From assembly GCF_017310645.1 (NCBI RefSeq), contig NZ_JAFLRH010000022.1:103010-167009 (forward strand): 64,000 nt of DNA, given 5' to 3'. The position numbers and the translations under genes are program-made. The notes beneath the pieces are model-generated. The model saw only the letters and a list, made by a program, of their open reading frames with translations, ran no database searches and was not told the origin of the DNA. This stretch comes from Paradesulfitobacterium ferrireducens (GTDB taxonomy: Bacteria > Bacillota > Desulfitobacteriia > Desulfitobacteriales > Desulfitobacteriaceae). Shown in pieces: positions 48,997 through 56,989 of this stretch; positions within the stretch are counted from its first letter, which is position 1, and each line of letters opens with the position of its first letter.

Positions 48997-50106
48997 ATGA
49001 AAAAAGGTCATTTATTAACAGGCCTGCTGGTACTGCAAGTCTTATTCACAGTTTTCGTCGGCAGTTCCATCGCTTATGGATTGAAACATGATAAAGCCCC
49101 TTCCGGGCTCCGGGTGTGGGGGAAAGATTTGTCCGGTTTACCTGAAAGTGAAGCTTGGGCTGAACTTGAGCAGTTGATTCCGACCGATGTCATGTATAAC
49201 GGAAGCAAGTTTCCTTTAGACACGACGCGCTCGCGCCAAGCTCTAAAAGACTGGCTGCATCAGCAATATGAGCCGGAGTCCGGACTTACTGCCCCTTTGC
49301 GCATGCTGGCAAGAAAGCTGAGCAGGGAGCAGCCCGAGCTTATCCTTAGGGAAGAGATCATGCCCCAAATTGAAAACCTGAAGACCAAGATCAACCGCAA
49401 ACCGCTTCCGGCTTCTATTGCCTATGAAGGGGGCGAGCTGGTTCGACATGGCGGGCAAACAGGGCTGGAGCTTAACCTCGAGCAATCGTGGCAGCGTTTG
49501 CTCAACCCTGGCGGACAACAGGTTTCTCTCTCAGTCGCTGAAATTCCGGCCCACCCAAATGATGCTGACGTCGAAGCCATAAAAGATATTCTAGGGGATT
49601 ATACAAGCTATTTTAATCCTAAGGACAAAGAGCGTACCAATAATGTGCGCTTAGCTGCCGCAGCCTTAGACGGGCTGTTGCTTGCTCCGGGTGAAGTGCT
49701 TTCCTTTAATCAGAGGGTGGGAGAAAGGACGGCAGCTTCAGGATATCTACCGGCCTATATATTTTCGGCCAATGAAGTGATTAAAGCAGATGGAGGCGGA
49801 GTGTGTCAGGACTCCACAACGCTTTACCAGGCTGCCAGACAAGCCAATCTGGCGATTGAAGAGAGGCATACCCATAGCCTGCCGGTATACTATGTCCCTA
49901 GGGGACAAGATGCGACCGTTGCCTACGGGACGTTGGACTTTCGCTTGCGCAATGATACGGCGGGTTATCTACTTATTAGTGCCCGTACCGGGAGCAATTG
50001 GGTTAGAATTAGGATGTTTGGAGTTGCTGACGACAAGCATCCGGCGCTTAAACGCCCGGACGGTTACCCAGTTCAGCCCAAGGATTGGGTCAATGATCCC
50101 AAGTAG
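48997..50106 (+). CDS. VanW/YoaR-like exported protein
   Basis: 369 residues with an N-terminal membrane/signal segment (GLLVLQVLFTVFVGSSIAYGL), a peptidoglycan-binding-like domain (about 40-185) and the VanW domain (about 190-340): TNNVRLAAAALDGLLLAPGE, LSFNQRVGERTAASGY and DGGGVCQDSTTLYQAA. VanW-family proteins occur in cell-envelope and sporulation loci; their reaction is unknown, and they do not by themselves confer glycopeptide resistance. A terminator follows. Confidence 0.9.
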   Translation: MKKGHLLTGLLVLQVLFTVFVGSSIAYGLKHDKAPSGLRVWGKDLSGLPESEAWAELEQLIPTDVMYNGSKFPLDTTRSRQALKDWLHQQYEPESGLTAPLRMLARKLSREQPELILREEIMPQIENLKTKINRKPLPASIAYEGGELVRHGGQTGLELNLEQSWQRLLNPGGQQVSLSVAEIPAHPNDADVEAIKDILGDYTSYFNPKDKERTNNVRLAAAALDGLLLAPGEVLSFNQRVGERTAASGYLPAYIFSANEVIKADGGGVCQDSTTLYQAARQANLAIEERHTHSLPVYYVPRGQDATVAYGTLDFRLRNDTAGYLLISARTGSNWVRIRMFGVADDKHPALKRPDGYPVQPKDWVNDPK

Positions 50107-50145
50107 TTTGGAGTTACTAAAGATAGATTTAAATACGGTTGTCTA

Positions 50146-50186
50146 GAAAGCTTTCTGTTTATTAAATGACAGAAGGCTTTTTTCTT
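50146..50186 (+). terminator. Rho-independent terminator after vanW
   Basis: AAAGCTTTCTGT pairs with ACAGAAGGCTTT around TTATTAAATG, followed by TTTTCTTTTC. Confidence 0.85.
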
Positions 50187-50251
50187 TTCAATTCTAGAAT
50201 CCAAGCCCCCTCAATAAAAATGAACTAATAAAAGAAGAAAGGAAGATTAAG

Positions 50252-50815
50252 GTGAAAAAATGTCTGGGTTTATTCTTAGTGCTAAGTGTTTTGATCCTGG
50301 TCTCACGGCCAACCCCTTGGCTTAGTGTGAGCGGTCAGAATGCCCGTATCATCGAAAAGACGTTTAACGAGCGCTTAGCTGTTCAGCTTCCCAAGTCGAT
50401 GAAAATTGCGCAAGACTATTTCGAACCAGGGGGTCAGCTTGCAGCCGGTCTGAACTTTCATGACGAGGAGTTATTGTTCCGGGGTTATATCCAGTTGTGG
50501 CGTTTAGATGATTTGGAAAAATTTTTAACTTCCAGTAAAAATGTGAGTACATTTGATTTTAATGCCTATTCCCTCAAATCCATAACATATGCCGGCCTAA
50601 ACGGTTTGCTAAATGAATGGAACGCAGCCTTCGGAGATTTGTACACTATCTCTGCGAAAGAATATTGGCTGAAAAAGTCTGATAATGACGGGAAGGCAGA
50701 CAAAGCTGGGAATTCTGAGGTCCTGAGGATATCCTTTTACGTAGATACTCAATCTTTTACCGATGCCCAAGTGCAGCAAATCCATAACATACTCAGCTCT
50801 TTACGCTGGGACTAA
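50252..50815 (+). CDS. Hypothetical exported protein
   Basis: 187 residues with a lysine start, a hydrophobic signal segment (CLGLFLVLSVLILVSR) and possible signal cleavage about residue 25-30. The mature part is mixed alpha/beta (QDYFEPGGQLAAGLNFHDEE, YIQLWRLDDLEKFLTSSKN). No family was recognised. The start is GTG 50252 with AAAGGAAG upstream. Confidence 0.7.
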   Translation: MKKCLGLFLVLSVLILVSRPTPWLSVSGQNARIIEKTFNERLAVQLPKSMKIAQDYFEPGGQLAAGLNFHDEELLFRGYIQLWRLDDLEKFLTSSKNVSTFDFNAYSLKSITYAGLNGLLNEWNAAFGDLYTISAKEYWLKKSDNDGKADKAGNSEVLRISFYVDTQSFTDAQVQQIHNILSSLRWD

Positions 50816-50924
50816 GGGCGTTATAATCATCCAAATCTAATCCGGCAGTTCTTCTTTTCTGCCCCCTTAAGCTATTCACCATGCTTTAAGTACATCAATA
50901 CTATAGATTAAGGGGGCGACTGGA

Positions 50925-51872
50925 ATGATTATTAAGATACCGAAATCCGTTCAAAAGAACGGCCAGAATTTGGCATCGGAAGAAACGGGGTATCCCGAAA
51001 TAGATAAGGTTATCGAGATCACCGGCTATTCGTATGACCCGGATCAAGATATTTTTTATTCGGATATTGATGCCTGGCAGCGTTATGTCGGATACTGCCG
51101 CCTCTATGATGAAACGGCGGCACCTTTAGGGATGATTGTCGACAGTGAACCGGTTTACTTTGACTATCAGGGCAAGAAATGGCTCATCGAATTCTGGAAA
51201 GGGCAGTATGATTTAGTAACCGGTTGTGAAATCGGAGTTTTTACCGGAGCCTTTGATGTGAACATCCCCGACCTTTTCAAAGGTACTTTTTACAATTCGG
51301 TAGAGGATGCAGAACTTCTGCCCATGTCATTTGTATTAAAAAAGAACAGCAAACCCTTATTTTCTCGTGAGGATAAACACTGGTGGCTTACCGGCTTTAG
51401 GCTGGGTGAGTTTTCAGAACCTGCTGAGTTAAGCATGGATATCCAGCTGACATTAAGCAATGAGGACATGCGGGATGCCTTCATCTCTGGATTAAAAAAA
51501 ACCGGGTATGCGGAAACAGAATTTACGGTTAATGATAATAAGGTCAGTTTAACCTTCGATGTTCCCAAAAGTCCGCAGCCTGTTACCCGTACCCCGGAAA
51601 CGGATTGGATCATTCAAAGAAAGAATGAACTCTTATGCAATAAGTTTCGGGAAATTACCCGGGGCAAGGTAGACATCCGTGATCAGATAAAGGCTATTGA
51701 AGAACAAGCCCCGGAAATGCTTGATAAAATCACGAAATTAGGGAAAACCAAGAGGTTATTCGGAATCATGGCCGTTGTCATTACGATGGGAACAATTATT
51801 CTGGCTGTCTTTGCGAGTAATAAGAATACCCTTAATGAGTCTTCGCCCCCGGCAGAATTTGAGTCAAAATAA
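50925..51872 (+). CDS. DUF4474-like protein with C-terminal membrane anchor
   Basis: 315 residues. The N-terminal half has the conserved-looking block GYSYDPDQDIFYSDIDAWQR, GYCRLYDETAAPLGMIVDSE and WLIEFWKGQYDLVTGCEIGV, which I associate with DUF4474. A helical region (about 215-270) precedes a single C-terminal membrane segment (LFGIMAVVITMGTIILAVFA) and a short tail. It is probably anchored with the large domain in the cytoplasm. Function unknown. AAGGGGGCGA precedes ATG 50925. Confidence 0.75.
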   Translation: MIIKIPKSVQKNGQNLASEETGYPEIDKVIEITGYSYDPDQDIFYSDIDAWQRYVGYCRLYDETAAPLGMIVDSEPVYFDYQGKKWLIEFWKGQYDLVTGCEIGVFTGAFDVNIPDLFKGTFYNSVEDAELLPMSFVLKKNSKPLFSREDKHWWLTGFRLGEFSEPAELSMDIQLTLSNEDMRDAFISGLKKTGYAETEFTVNDNKVSLTFDVPKSPQPVTRTPETDWIIQRKNELLCNKFREITRGKVDIRDQIKAIEEQAPEMLDKITKLGKTKRLFGIMAVVITMGTIILAVFASNKNTLNESSPPAEFESK

Positions 51873-51882
51873 TCCGTGATAA

Positions 51883-52419
51883 TTAGAGATCTGCGCCCAA
51901 TTTTCTTGCCAGCATGGGGTAATCACTATCTTTCAGATCCTCTCTGGTATAGGCGCCGATAGCCAGAACTTTTTCCCCTTCCTGCCAATGAAGATAACGG
52001 CATAAGGTTTGAAAATGCACGACTAAGGCATCCATTGCCCACTCGTCATTATCCCCGCAAGCGGCAACTAAATGAAGTCGTTTTGATGTATTACGCAGGC
52101 TGGAATTGATAGCAAAAAACCGGTCAATCACACGCTTCAGTTGTGCTGTCATTCCAAAATAATAGAGTGGGGTTACCAGGACCACCGCATCTGCCGTCAA
52201 GAGCTGAGAATGTATTTGTTTCATATCATCATCGTACACACATTGTCCATCATAATTGCGGCAATGATAGCAACCGAGACATGGGTGAATATTTAATTTT
52301 GCGGTTCCAATACAAATGACTTCATGACCGGCCTCCTGCGCGCCGACGCACACCTGATCGGCCAGCAAGGCGGTGGTTCCCTGTGCATGCGGGCTCCCGG
52401 TGAGAATCAAAACCTTCAT
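51883..52419 (-). CDS. Flavodoxin-fold NAD(P)H oxidoreductase with iron-sulfur-type cysteine motif
   Basis: 178 residues of the WrbA/iron-sulfur flavoprotein class. The FMN phosphate loop is LTGSPHAQGTTALLAD; a compact cysteine motif CLGCYHCRNYDGQC (C-x2-C-x2-C-x6-C, about residues 47-60) matches iron-sulfur flavoproteins of anaerobes. VVLVTPLYYFGMTAQLKRVIDR is the second flavin segment. It probably takes part in electron transfer or detoxification. AGGAGGC precedes the ATG. Confidence 0.88.
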   Translation of the reverse strand: MKVLILTGSPHAQGTTALLADQVCVGAQEAGHEVICIGTAKLNIHPCLGCYHCRNYDGQCVYDDDMKQIHSQLLTADAVVLVTPLYYFGMTAQLKRVIDRFFAINSSLRNTSKRLHLVAACGDNDEWAMDALVVHFQTLCRYLHWQEGEKVLAIGAYTREDLKDSDYPMLARKLGADL

Positions 52420-52596
52420 CTTAAGCCTCCTGTTTTGATTGCGTTAAGCTTTCAACGCTCCCACAGAGGAGCTTTTTATTTTCTCATAAACCGGACATTT
52501 CATATGACGTCTTTTTCCCGAAAATGTGTCACAATAACTCCTGCTCAAGTAAGGATTAACGAACCTGTGTCGTTAATCCTTTCCTTTAACCGAATC

Positions 52597-53349
52597 CTAG
52601 AACGCCTGATAAATTAGCTTAGCGGCCACCAAAAAAGACATCGTGACAAAAATGGGTCTAACCAAAGCAGCGCCCCGTTTTATGGCCAGTTTTGAGCCTA
52701 CATAGGAGCCGAGCATCATGAAGATGGCCATGGGGATGCCGTAAAGGTAAAGGATCTTGCCGTTCCAGGCAAAGAGAATCAATGAGGCCAGGTTGCTCAT
52801 GAAGTTCAGCACTTTGGCATTGGCTGAGGCAGTGAGAAAGTCAAAGCCTAAAAAAGTCGCAAACGCAAAGATTAGAAAAGACCCGGTTCCGGGACCGAAG
52901 AATCCGTCATAAAAACCGATGGTTAGTGCAAACGAACAGGCTACAACCAAATTAAGAGGGGTTAAGCCCCGGAAACGGTTTTCGAGGCCGAATTCCTTAT
53001 GTATCACGGTATAGATTCCAACAACAAGAATTAATACCGGGACCGCGACGGATAGGAAAGAGGAGCTGACGCGTAAAACGGCAAGGACTCCAAGGCTGGC
53101 TCCAACTAAGGTAAAAGGGATCTGCCATTTAAGAATGGGCCACGAAGTCTTGCCGGACCGGGCGAACGTAATGGCGCTGCTCATGGAAGCGGCGGTTGCG
53201 GAAAACTTGTTGGTGCCCAAGGCTAAGTGGGGAGGGATGCCTACCACTAAAAGGGCGGGTAGACTGATGAGACCGCCCCCGCCGGCAATGGCATCGACTG
53301 CGGCTGCAATAAATCCAAGTGAGCAAATGATGATCAGTGAGAGTAACAT
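52597..53349 (-). CDS. TauE/SafE family sulfite/sulfonate exporter-like permease
   Basis: 250-residue membrane protein (PF01925) with about eight helices. It begins with the family motif GFIAAAVDAIAGGGGLISLPAL, then LALGTNKFSATAAS, and the second half has GFYDGFFGPGTGSFLIFAF and SANAKVLNFMSNLASLI. Substrates in the family are sulfite, sulfoacetate or other anions; which one applies is unknown. It stands alone. Confidence 0.92.
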   Translation of the reverse strand: MLLSLIIICSLGFIAAAVDAIAGGGGLISLPALLVVGIPPHLALGTNKFSATAASMSSAITFARSGKTSWPILKWQIPFTLVGASLGVLAVLRVSSSFLSVAVPVLILVVGIYTVIHKEFGLENRFRGLTPLNLVVACSFALTIGFYDGFFGPGTGSFLIFAFATFLGFDFLTASANAKVLNFMSNLASLILFAWNGKILYLYGIPMAIFMMLGSYVGSKLAIKRGAALVRPIFVTMSFLVAAKLIYQAF

Positions 53350-53505
53350 TTAATACCTCGGTTTTCTTAGCGTTTGCGGCTGTATATTCTGACTCTTTTT
53401 CAGTATACCCTCTATCGACAAATCTGTCATTATTAATCTAAATGCTAATACCTCTAAATCCCACCTTCTAAGACCTTAAGTCTAACTTAATCTTCCATTT
53501 CTAAA

Positions 53506-53540
53506 TCCCTAAGCCCCTAAGTCCCTAAGTCCCTAAGTCC
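53506..53540. repeat. Short tandem repeat, 9-bp unit CCCTAAGTC
   Basis: About four head-to-tail copies (one variant CCCTAAGCC) lie in the gap upstream of the HD-GYP gene. The gap of 280 bases holds no gene otherwise. Confidence 0.8.
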
Positions 53541-53632
53541 AAACATTCCTGAAAACAGGACTGTGAAAGATGGCGAAAATAGTGTAGGATTATCTTACAG
53601 AAAGGTTGCAGTCAGGAAGGAGCAAAGCCTCA

Positions 53633-54691
53633 GTGCGGCAGGTAGGAGTCAACTCCCTTAAGATCGGGGATGTATTAGGCAAGACCATTTATTCGAGCAA
53701 AGGCCGGGTGCTGCTCGGCAAAGGAGTAAAGTTAACCCCTCTTTTTATCAGTAAGCTGAAGGATATGGGCATTTCCATTGTGTATATTGAAGATGACCGC
53801 TTTGACGATGTGGTTATCGAAGATGTCATCGGGGAAGAAAACCGGCGCGAGGCCATGGAGATCATTGAGAAAAGCACGCAAGCGATTCGCCTGGGCAAAG
53901 ACCCCAACGGGTTTGAGCTTAAACGAGTGGTTAATAAGATTGTGGAAAAAATCCTGTTCCAGCATGACATTCTCGTAAGCATGATGGATATGCGCAGCCG
54001 GGATAACTCCGGATTTGCCCACTCCGTCAACGTCTGTGTCCTGGCTACCGTTTTAGGAAAGGCCATGCTCTTAGACCATGAGAAGCTTGAAACTTTGGCT
54101 ATCGGAGGCTTAATGCACGATACGGGGATGGTGCATTTTGAACCGGAATTGCTCAATCACCCTGAGAAATGGACCAAAGAAGACCATGAATTGATCAAAA
54201 CCCATACCACTCTAGGGTTTGAGGATTTGCGCAAAAAGAAAGAGTTCAGCCTGATTGTAGCTCATATCGCCTTTCAGCATCATGAAGCCATGAACGGCAG
54301 CGGCTATCCCCGGGGACTGAAAGAAGGGGAGATTCATCCTTTAGCCCAAATCGTCGGTCTGGTGGACCTCTATGACCGCTTAACGGCGGATAATTCCGGC
54401 ATGCGCAGGGTCATGCCGCACGAAGCCTGTGAAATTCTAATGGCTTCGGCAGAGAAAATATTCCCGCTGGAATTGGTAAGGCTCTTTCTCAAAAACGTGG
54501 CTGCATATCCGACCGGGATTACAGTCAGACTAAATACAGGAGAAATCGGGGTTGTGGTCGACCAGAATTTGAGTATGCCTGCCCGGCCGGTTGTCCGGGT
54601 GTTTGCGGATGAAGAACTTGGGGCGGATCGGGCCAAAGAATATGATATGGTCAAGGAGCGGACAATCTTTATTACGGAAGTACTAAGTTAA
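53633..54691 (+). CDS. HD-GYP domain c-di-GMP phosphodiesterase
   Basis: About 352 residues. The N-terminal portion (VNSLKIGDVLGKTIYS, RVLLGKGVKLTP) is a DUF3391-like sensor. The HD-GYP domain spans about 125-300: HSVNVCVLATVLGKAM, MHDTGMVHFEPELLN, HTTLGFEDL, HHEAMNGSGYPRGLKEGEIH and VGLVDLYDRLTAD. These residues coordinate the metal centre that hydrolyses c-di-GMP. The C-terminal part (RLNTGEIGVVVDQN) is a beta domain common in Clostridia. GTG 53633 has AAGGAG upstream. Confidence 0.93.
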   Translation: MRQVGVNSLKIGDVLGKTIYSSKGRVLLGKGVKLTPLFISKLKDMGISIVYIEDDRFDDVVIEDVIGEENRREAMEIIEKSTQAIRLGKDPNGFELKRVVNKIVEKILFQHDILVSMMDMRSRDNSGFAHSVNVCVLATVLGKAMLLDHEKLETLAIGGLMHDTGMVHFEPELLNHPEKWTKEDHELIKTHTTLGFEDLRKKKEFSLIVAHIAFQHHEAMNGSGYPRGLKEGEIHPLAQIVGLVDLYDRLTADNSGMRRVMPHEACEILMASAEKIFPLELVRLFLKNVAAYPTGITVRLNTGEIGVVVDQNLSMPARPVVRVFADEELGADRAKEYDMVKERTIFITEVLS

Positions 54692-54712
54692 GATTACTAA
54701 GGAGTCAGGAAC

Positions 54713-54841
54713 GAAAGTCTCCGGTGACGAAAGTGTCCTGAGGACATTTTTGCCGAGCCGCAAACTCTCAAAGATAACAAAAGCGGTGAGGATGACTTTC
54801 GCCGTTCGGCCAAACTCAAGATAAATCTTACGGCCGAACGG
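54713..54841 (+). repeat. Conserved intergenic structured element, copy B
   Basis: Outer stem GAAAGTC (54713-54719) pairs with GACTTTC (54794-54800). Inside are junction TCCGGTGAC, a 9-bp hairpin (54730-54750), junction GCCGAG, a second hairpin (CCGC / GCGG, 54758-54786) and junction GAGGAT. A further hairpin (CCGTTCGGCC / GGCCGAACGG, 54802-54841) follows. The plan and junctions match copy A at 22361, while stem sequences differ. It ends about 32 bases before nth, so on the plus strand it would lie in the nth leader. Confidence 0.6.
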
Positions 54842-54873
54842 ATCAGGAGATAAAGGAGTCAGCAGACAAGCAA

Positions 54874-55602
54874 ATGAATCTAAGAACAACAAATATTAAG
54901 AAAAAAGATTCTCAGCCTGGACAAAGGAAGGAGACTCAGGGTGAAACTGATCCCCAACATGAACTTCGGGACAGGCGCGAGCTGGGTCAGCATGTGTTTG
55001 AGGCCTTGGCGGAGCGTTTTCCGGATGCCCACTGCGAGCTTGTGCATAAAAACCCTTTTGAGCTGCTGATTGCGACCATCCTTTCAGCCCAGTGCACGGA
55101 TGACCGGGTAAATATGGTTACCCGGTCCCTCTTTGACGAGTTGAAAACTCCGGAGGATTACCTGGCTCTGGGCCGGGAAGGTTTGGAAGAGCGGATTAAA
55201 TCTTTAGGGCTCTTTCATAATAAGGCTAAGAACATTTTGGCGCTCTGCCGGCGCTTAGTGGATGACTACGAGGGGAAGGTTCCGGCAGACCTGGAGGAGC
55301 TGCAAAAACTGCCCGGGGTGGGGCGCAAGACGGCCAATGTCGTGGCCAGCAATGCCTTTGGCATTCCGGCTCTGGCCGTGGATACGCATGTTTTTCGAGT
55401 GGCCAGGAGGCTGGGACTGGCTCAAGGAAAAACACCGGACAAAGTGGAAGAAGAACTTAAACAAGTATTTGAACGTAAAAACTGGGGCAAGGCCCACCAT
55501 CTTCTCATTTTTCAAGGGCGCAGGATTTGCGCTGCCCGCAAACCCCAATGCTCCCTGTGCCCTCTAGCCAAGCGTTGCCCCGGTGTTCAAGACGGAGGTT
55601 GA
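54874..55602 (+). CDS. nth: Endonuclease III
   Basis: 242-residue bifunctional DNA glycosylase/AP lyase. The HhH motif with catalytic lysine is LQKLPGVGRKTANVVASN, and the catalytic aspartate is in AVDTHVFRVARRL. The C-terminal [4Fe-4S] ligands are C-x6-C-x2-C-x5-C (CAARKPQCSLCPLAKRC). A polar 35-residue N-terminal extension precedes the usual start. It removes oxidised pyrimidines. It overlaps the ribosome binding site of mqnA. Confidence 0.94.
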   Translation: MNLRTTNIKKKDSQPGQRKETQGETDPQHELRDRRELGQHVFEALAERFPDAHCELVHKNPFELLIATILSAQCTDDRVNMVTRSLFDELKTPEDYLALGREGLEERIKSLGLFHNKAKNILALCRRLVDDYEGKVPADLEELQKLPGVGRKTANVVASNAFGIPALAVDTHVFRVARRLGLAQGKTPDKVEEELKQVFERKNWGKAHHLLIFQGRRICAARKPQCSLCPLAKRCPGVQDGG

Positions 55603-55606
55603 ATTC

Positions 55607-56419
55607 ATGCTGCGTATCGGACATAATCCTAATACGAATATGCTGCCAATGTTTCATTTCCTGGAGTGGGACAATCCATTGCTGGAGAGAGTCACCGCTG
55701 AGCCATCCGGCCATAACCGGCTGTTGGCCGCCGGTGAGCTGGACTTGGCCCCCATCAGTAGTTTTGCTTACGGGGAGCACTGGCAGGAATATGCGGTCCT
55801 GCCCAACCTTTCCGTTTCCAATAAGGGAAGGGTCGGATCCATCCTGCTTTTTTCCAAAGTTTCTCTCGAGGAATTAGAAGGCAAAACGGTGGCCTTAACC
55901 GACCTTTCGGCCACCTCTGTCCACCTGGCTAAAATCTTGCTTCAGCGTTTCTACGAAGTTTTCCCCAAATACTTAACTTTGCCTTCGAATTTAGAGGAGA
56001 TGTTTAAACTAGCGGATGCTGCACTCTTGATTGGGGACCCGGCCATTAAAGCGGAGCAGTCCCGGCCAAACTGCCATATTTATGACTTGGGCGAGGAATG
56101 GCGGCGCTTTACCGGACATGCAATGACGTTTGCCGTGTGGGCGTTTCCGCAAGCCTTAATCCGGGACCAGGCCGAAGAGCTGAGAGCAGTTCACCGGCTG
56201 CTTTTGGCTGCAAAAATGATAGCCCAGAGCCACTGGGATGCCATTTATGAAGCCTGTGTCGAGATGCTGGGGGCAGACAGAACTTTTTGGCAGGACTATT
56301 TTTCCCGCTTTTCGTATGATTTGGATCCGGATTCAGTGGCCGGACTGGAGCACTACTTTGATTTGTGTTATGAGCTGGGGTTTTTCCCGTCCCGCCCCCG
56401 GCTTAATTTCTGGAGCTAA
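55607..56419 (+). CDS. mqnA: Chorismate dehydratase MqnA (futalosine pathway)
   Basis: 270-residue type II periplasmic-binding-like fold enzyme removing water from chorismate to give 3-enolpyruvyl-benzoate, the entry step of futalosine-dependent menaquinone synthesis. It begins MLRIGHNPNTNMLPMFHFLE, then LDLAPISSFAYGEHW, VALTDLSATSVHLAKILL and ADAALLIGDPAIKAEQ. ATG 55607 has GGAGG upstream. With menG at 39.5 kb it supports menaquinone-based respiration. Other mqn genes are not in the window. Confidence 0.88.
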   Translation: MLRIGHNPNTNMLPMFHFLEWDNPLLERVTAEPSGHNRLLAAGELDLAPISSFAYGEHWQEYAVLPNLSVSNKGRVGSILLFSKVSLEELEGKTVALTDLSATSVHLAKILLQRFYEVFPKYLTLPSNLEEMFKLADAALLIGDPAIKAEQSRPNCHIYDLGEEWRRFTGHAMTFAVWAFPQALIRDQAEELRAVHRLLLAAKMIAQSHWDAIYEACVEMLGADRTFWQDYFSRFSYDLDPDSVAGLEHYFDLCYELGFFPSRPRLNFWS

Positions 56420-56423
56420 TGAT

Positions 56424-56726
56424 ATGAGATATTGGGTCTATCTGGTCCGCTGCGGCGATTACTCGCTCTATACCGGAGCCACGGTCGACCTTGAGCGCCG
56501 CTTGCACCGGCATAATACCGCGCAAGGGGCAAAATATACAGCCGGGCGGCTGCCGGTCAGCTTGGCCCAGGCCTGGGAAGTCGAGACCTGGAGTGATGCG
56601 CTGCGCTTGGAGGCTATCCTTAAGAAGTGCTCTAAGAAAACCAAAGAGGATTTGATCCTTAAACCCGAACTGATCCGGAGTCTGGCTGCTAAGCATGACC
56701 TGGGCTGCGGGATAAAGTGTATATGA
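56424..56726 (+). CDS. GIY-YIG nuclease superfamily protein
   Basis: 100 residues (UPF0213/YhbQ type). The fold signature is YWVYLVRCGDYSLYTGAT, then DLERRLHRHNTAQGAKYT and WSDALRLEAILKKCSKKTKEDL. It probably acts in DNA repair or recombination. ATG 56424 is 4 bases after mqnA. Its end overlaps the upstream region of the tautomerase gene. Confidence 0.93.
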   Translation: MRYWVYLVRCGDYSLYTGATVDLERRLHRHNTAQGAKYTAGRLPVSLAQAWEVETWSDALRLEAILKKCSKKTKEDLILKPELIRSLAAKHDLGCGIKCI

Positions 56727-56746
56727 TGGAGAAAGGAGGGAGCAGG

Positions 56747-56932
56747 ATGCCGATCGTCCAAATTGAATTGTTTGAAGGGCGGACTTTGGATCAGAAAAGA
56801 GCCTTGGTGGAGAAAGTGACCCAGGCGATTGTTGAAACCGTCAACACCCCGGCGGAGAATGTAACCATCATTTTGCGCGACATGTCCAAAGACAATCTGG
56901 CTAAAGCCGGAAAGCTCGCCATTGACCGCTAG
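56747..56932 (+). CDS. 4-Oxalocrotonate tautomerase family protein
   Basis: 61 residues starting MPIVQIELFEGRTLDQKRAL. The N-terminal proline (exposed after Met removal) is the catalytic base of the family. It forms small hexamers that tautomerise enol acids; its physiological substrate here is unknown. GAAAGGAGGG precedes ATG 56747. A terminator follows. Confidence 0.93.
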   Translation: MPIVQIELFEGRTLDQKRALVEKVTQAIVETVNTPAENVTIILRDMSKDNLAKAGKLAIDR

Positions 56933-56941
56933 CAGGACTAA

Positions 56942-56980
56942 AGAAAGAACCCTCCTGATAAGTTTCTAAGGAGGGTTCTT
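56942..56980. terminator. Bidirectional-looking terminator
   Basis: AAGAACCCTCC pairs with GGAGGGTTCTT; T-rich bases follow on the plus strand. It lies between the tautomerase gene and the convergent kinase gene. Confidence 0.85.
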
Positions 56981-56989
56981 CTCCATTTT

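Noticed and set aside
48997..50106. Vancomycin resistance determinant
   Set aside because: VanW-domain proteins are common in Firmicutes; no vanH, vanA/B or vanX genes are present.
53506..53540. CRISPR array
   Set aside because: The repeats are 9 bases long, head to tail, with no spacers.
54683..54892. Minus-strand 69-residue gene upstream of nth
   Set aside because: It covers structured copy B and overlaps the starts and ends of real genes without a ribosome binding site.
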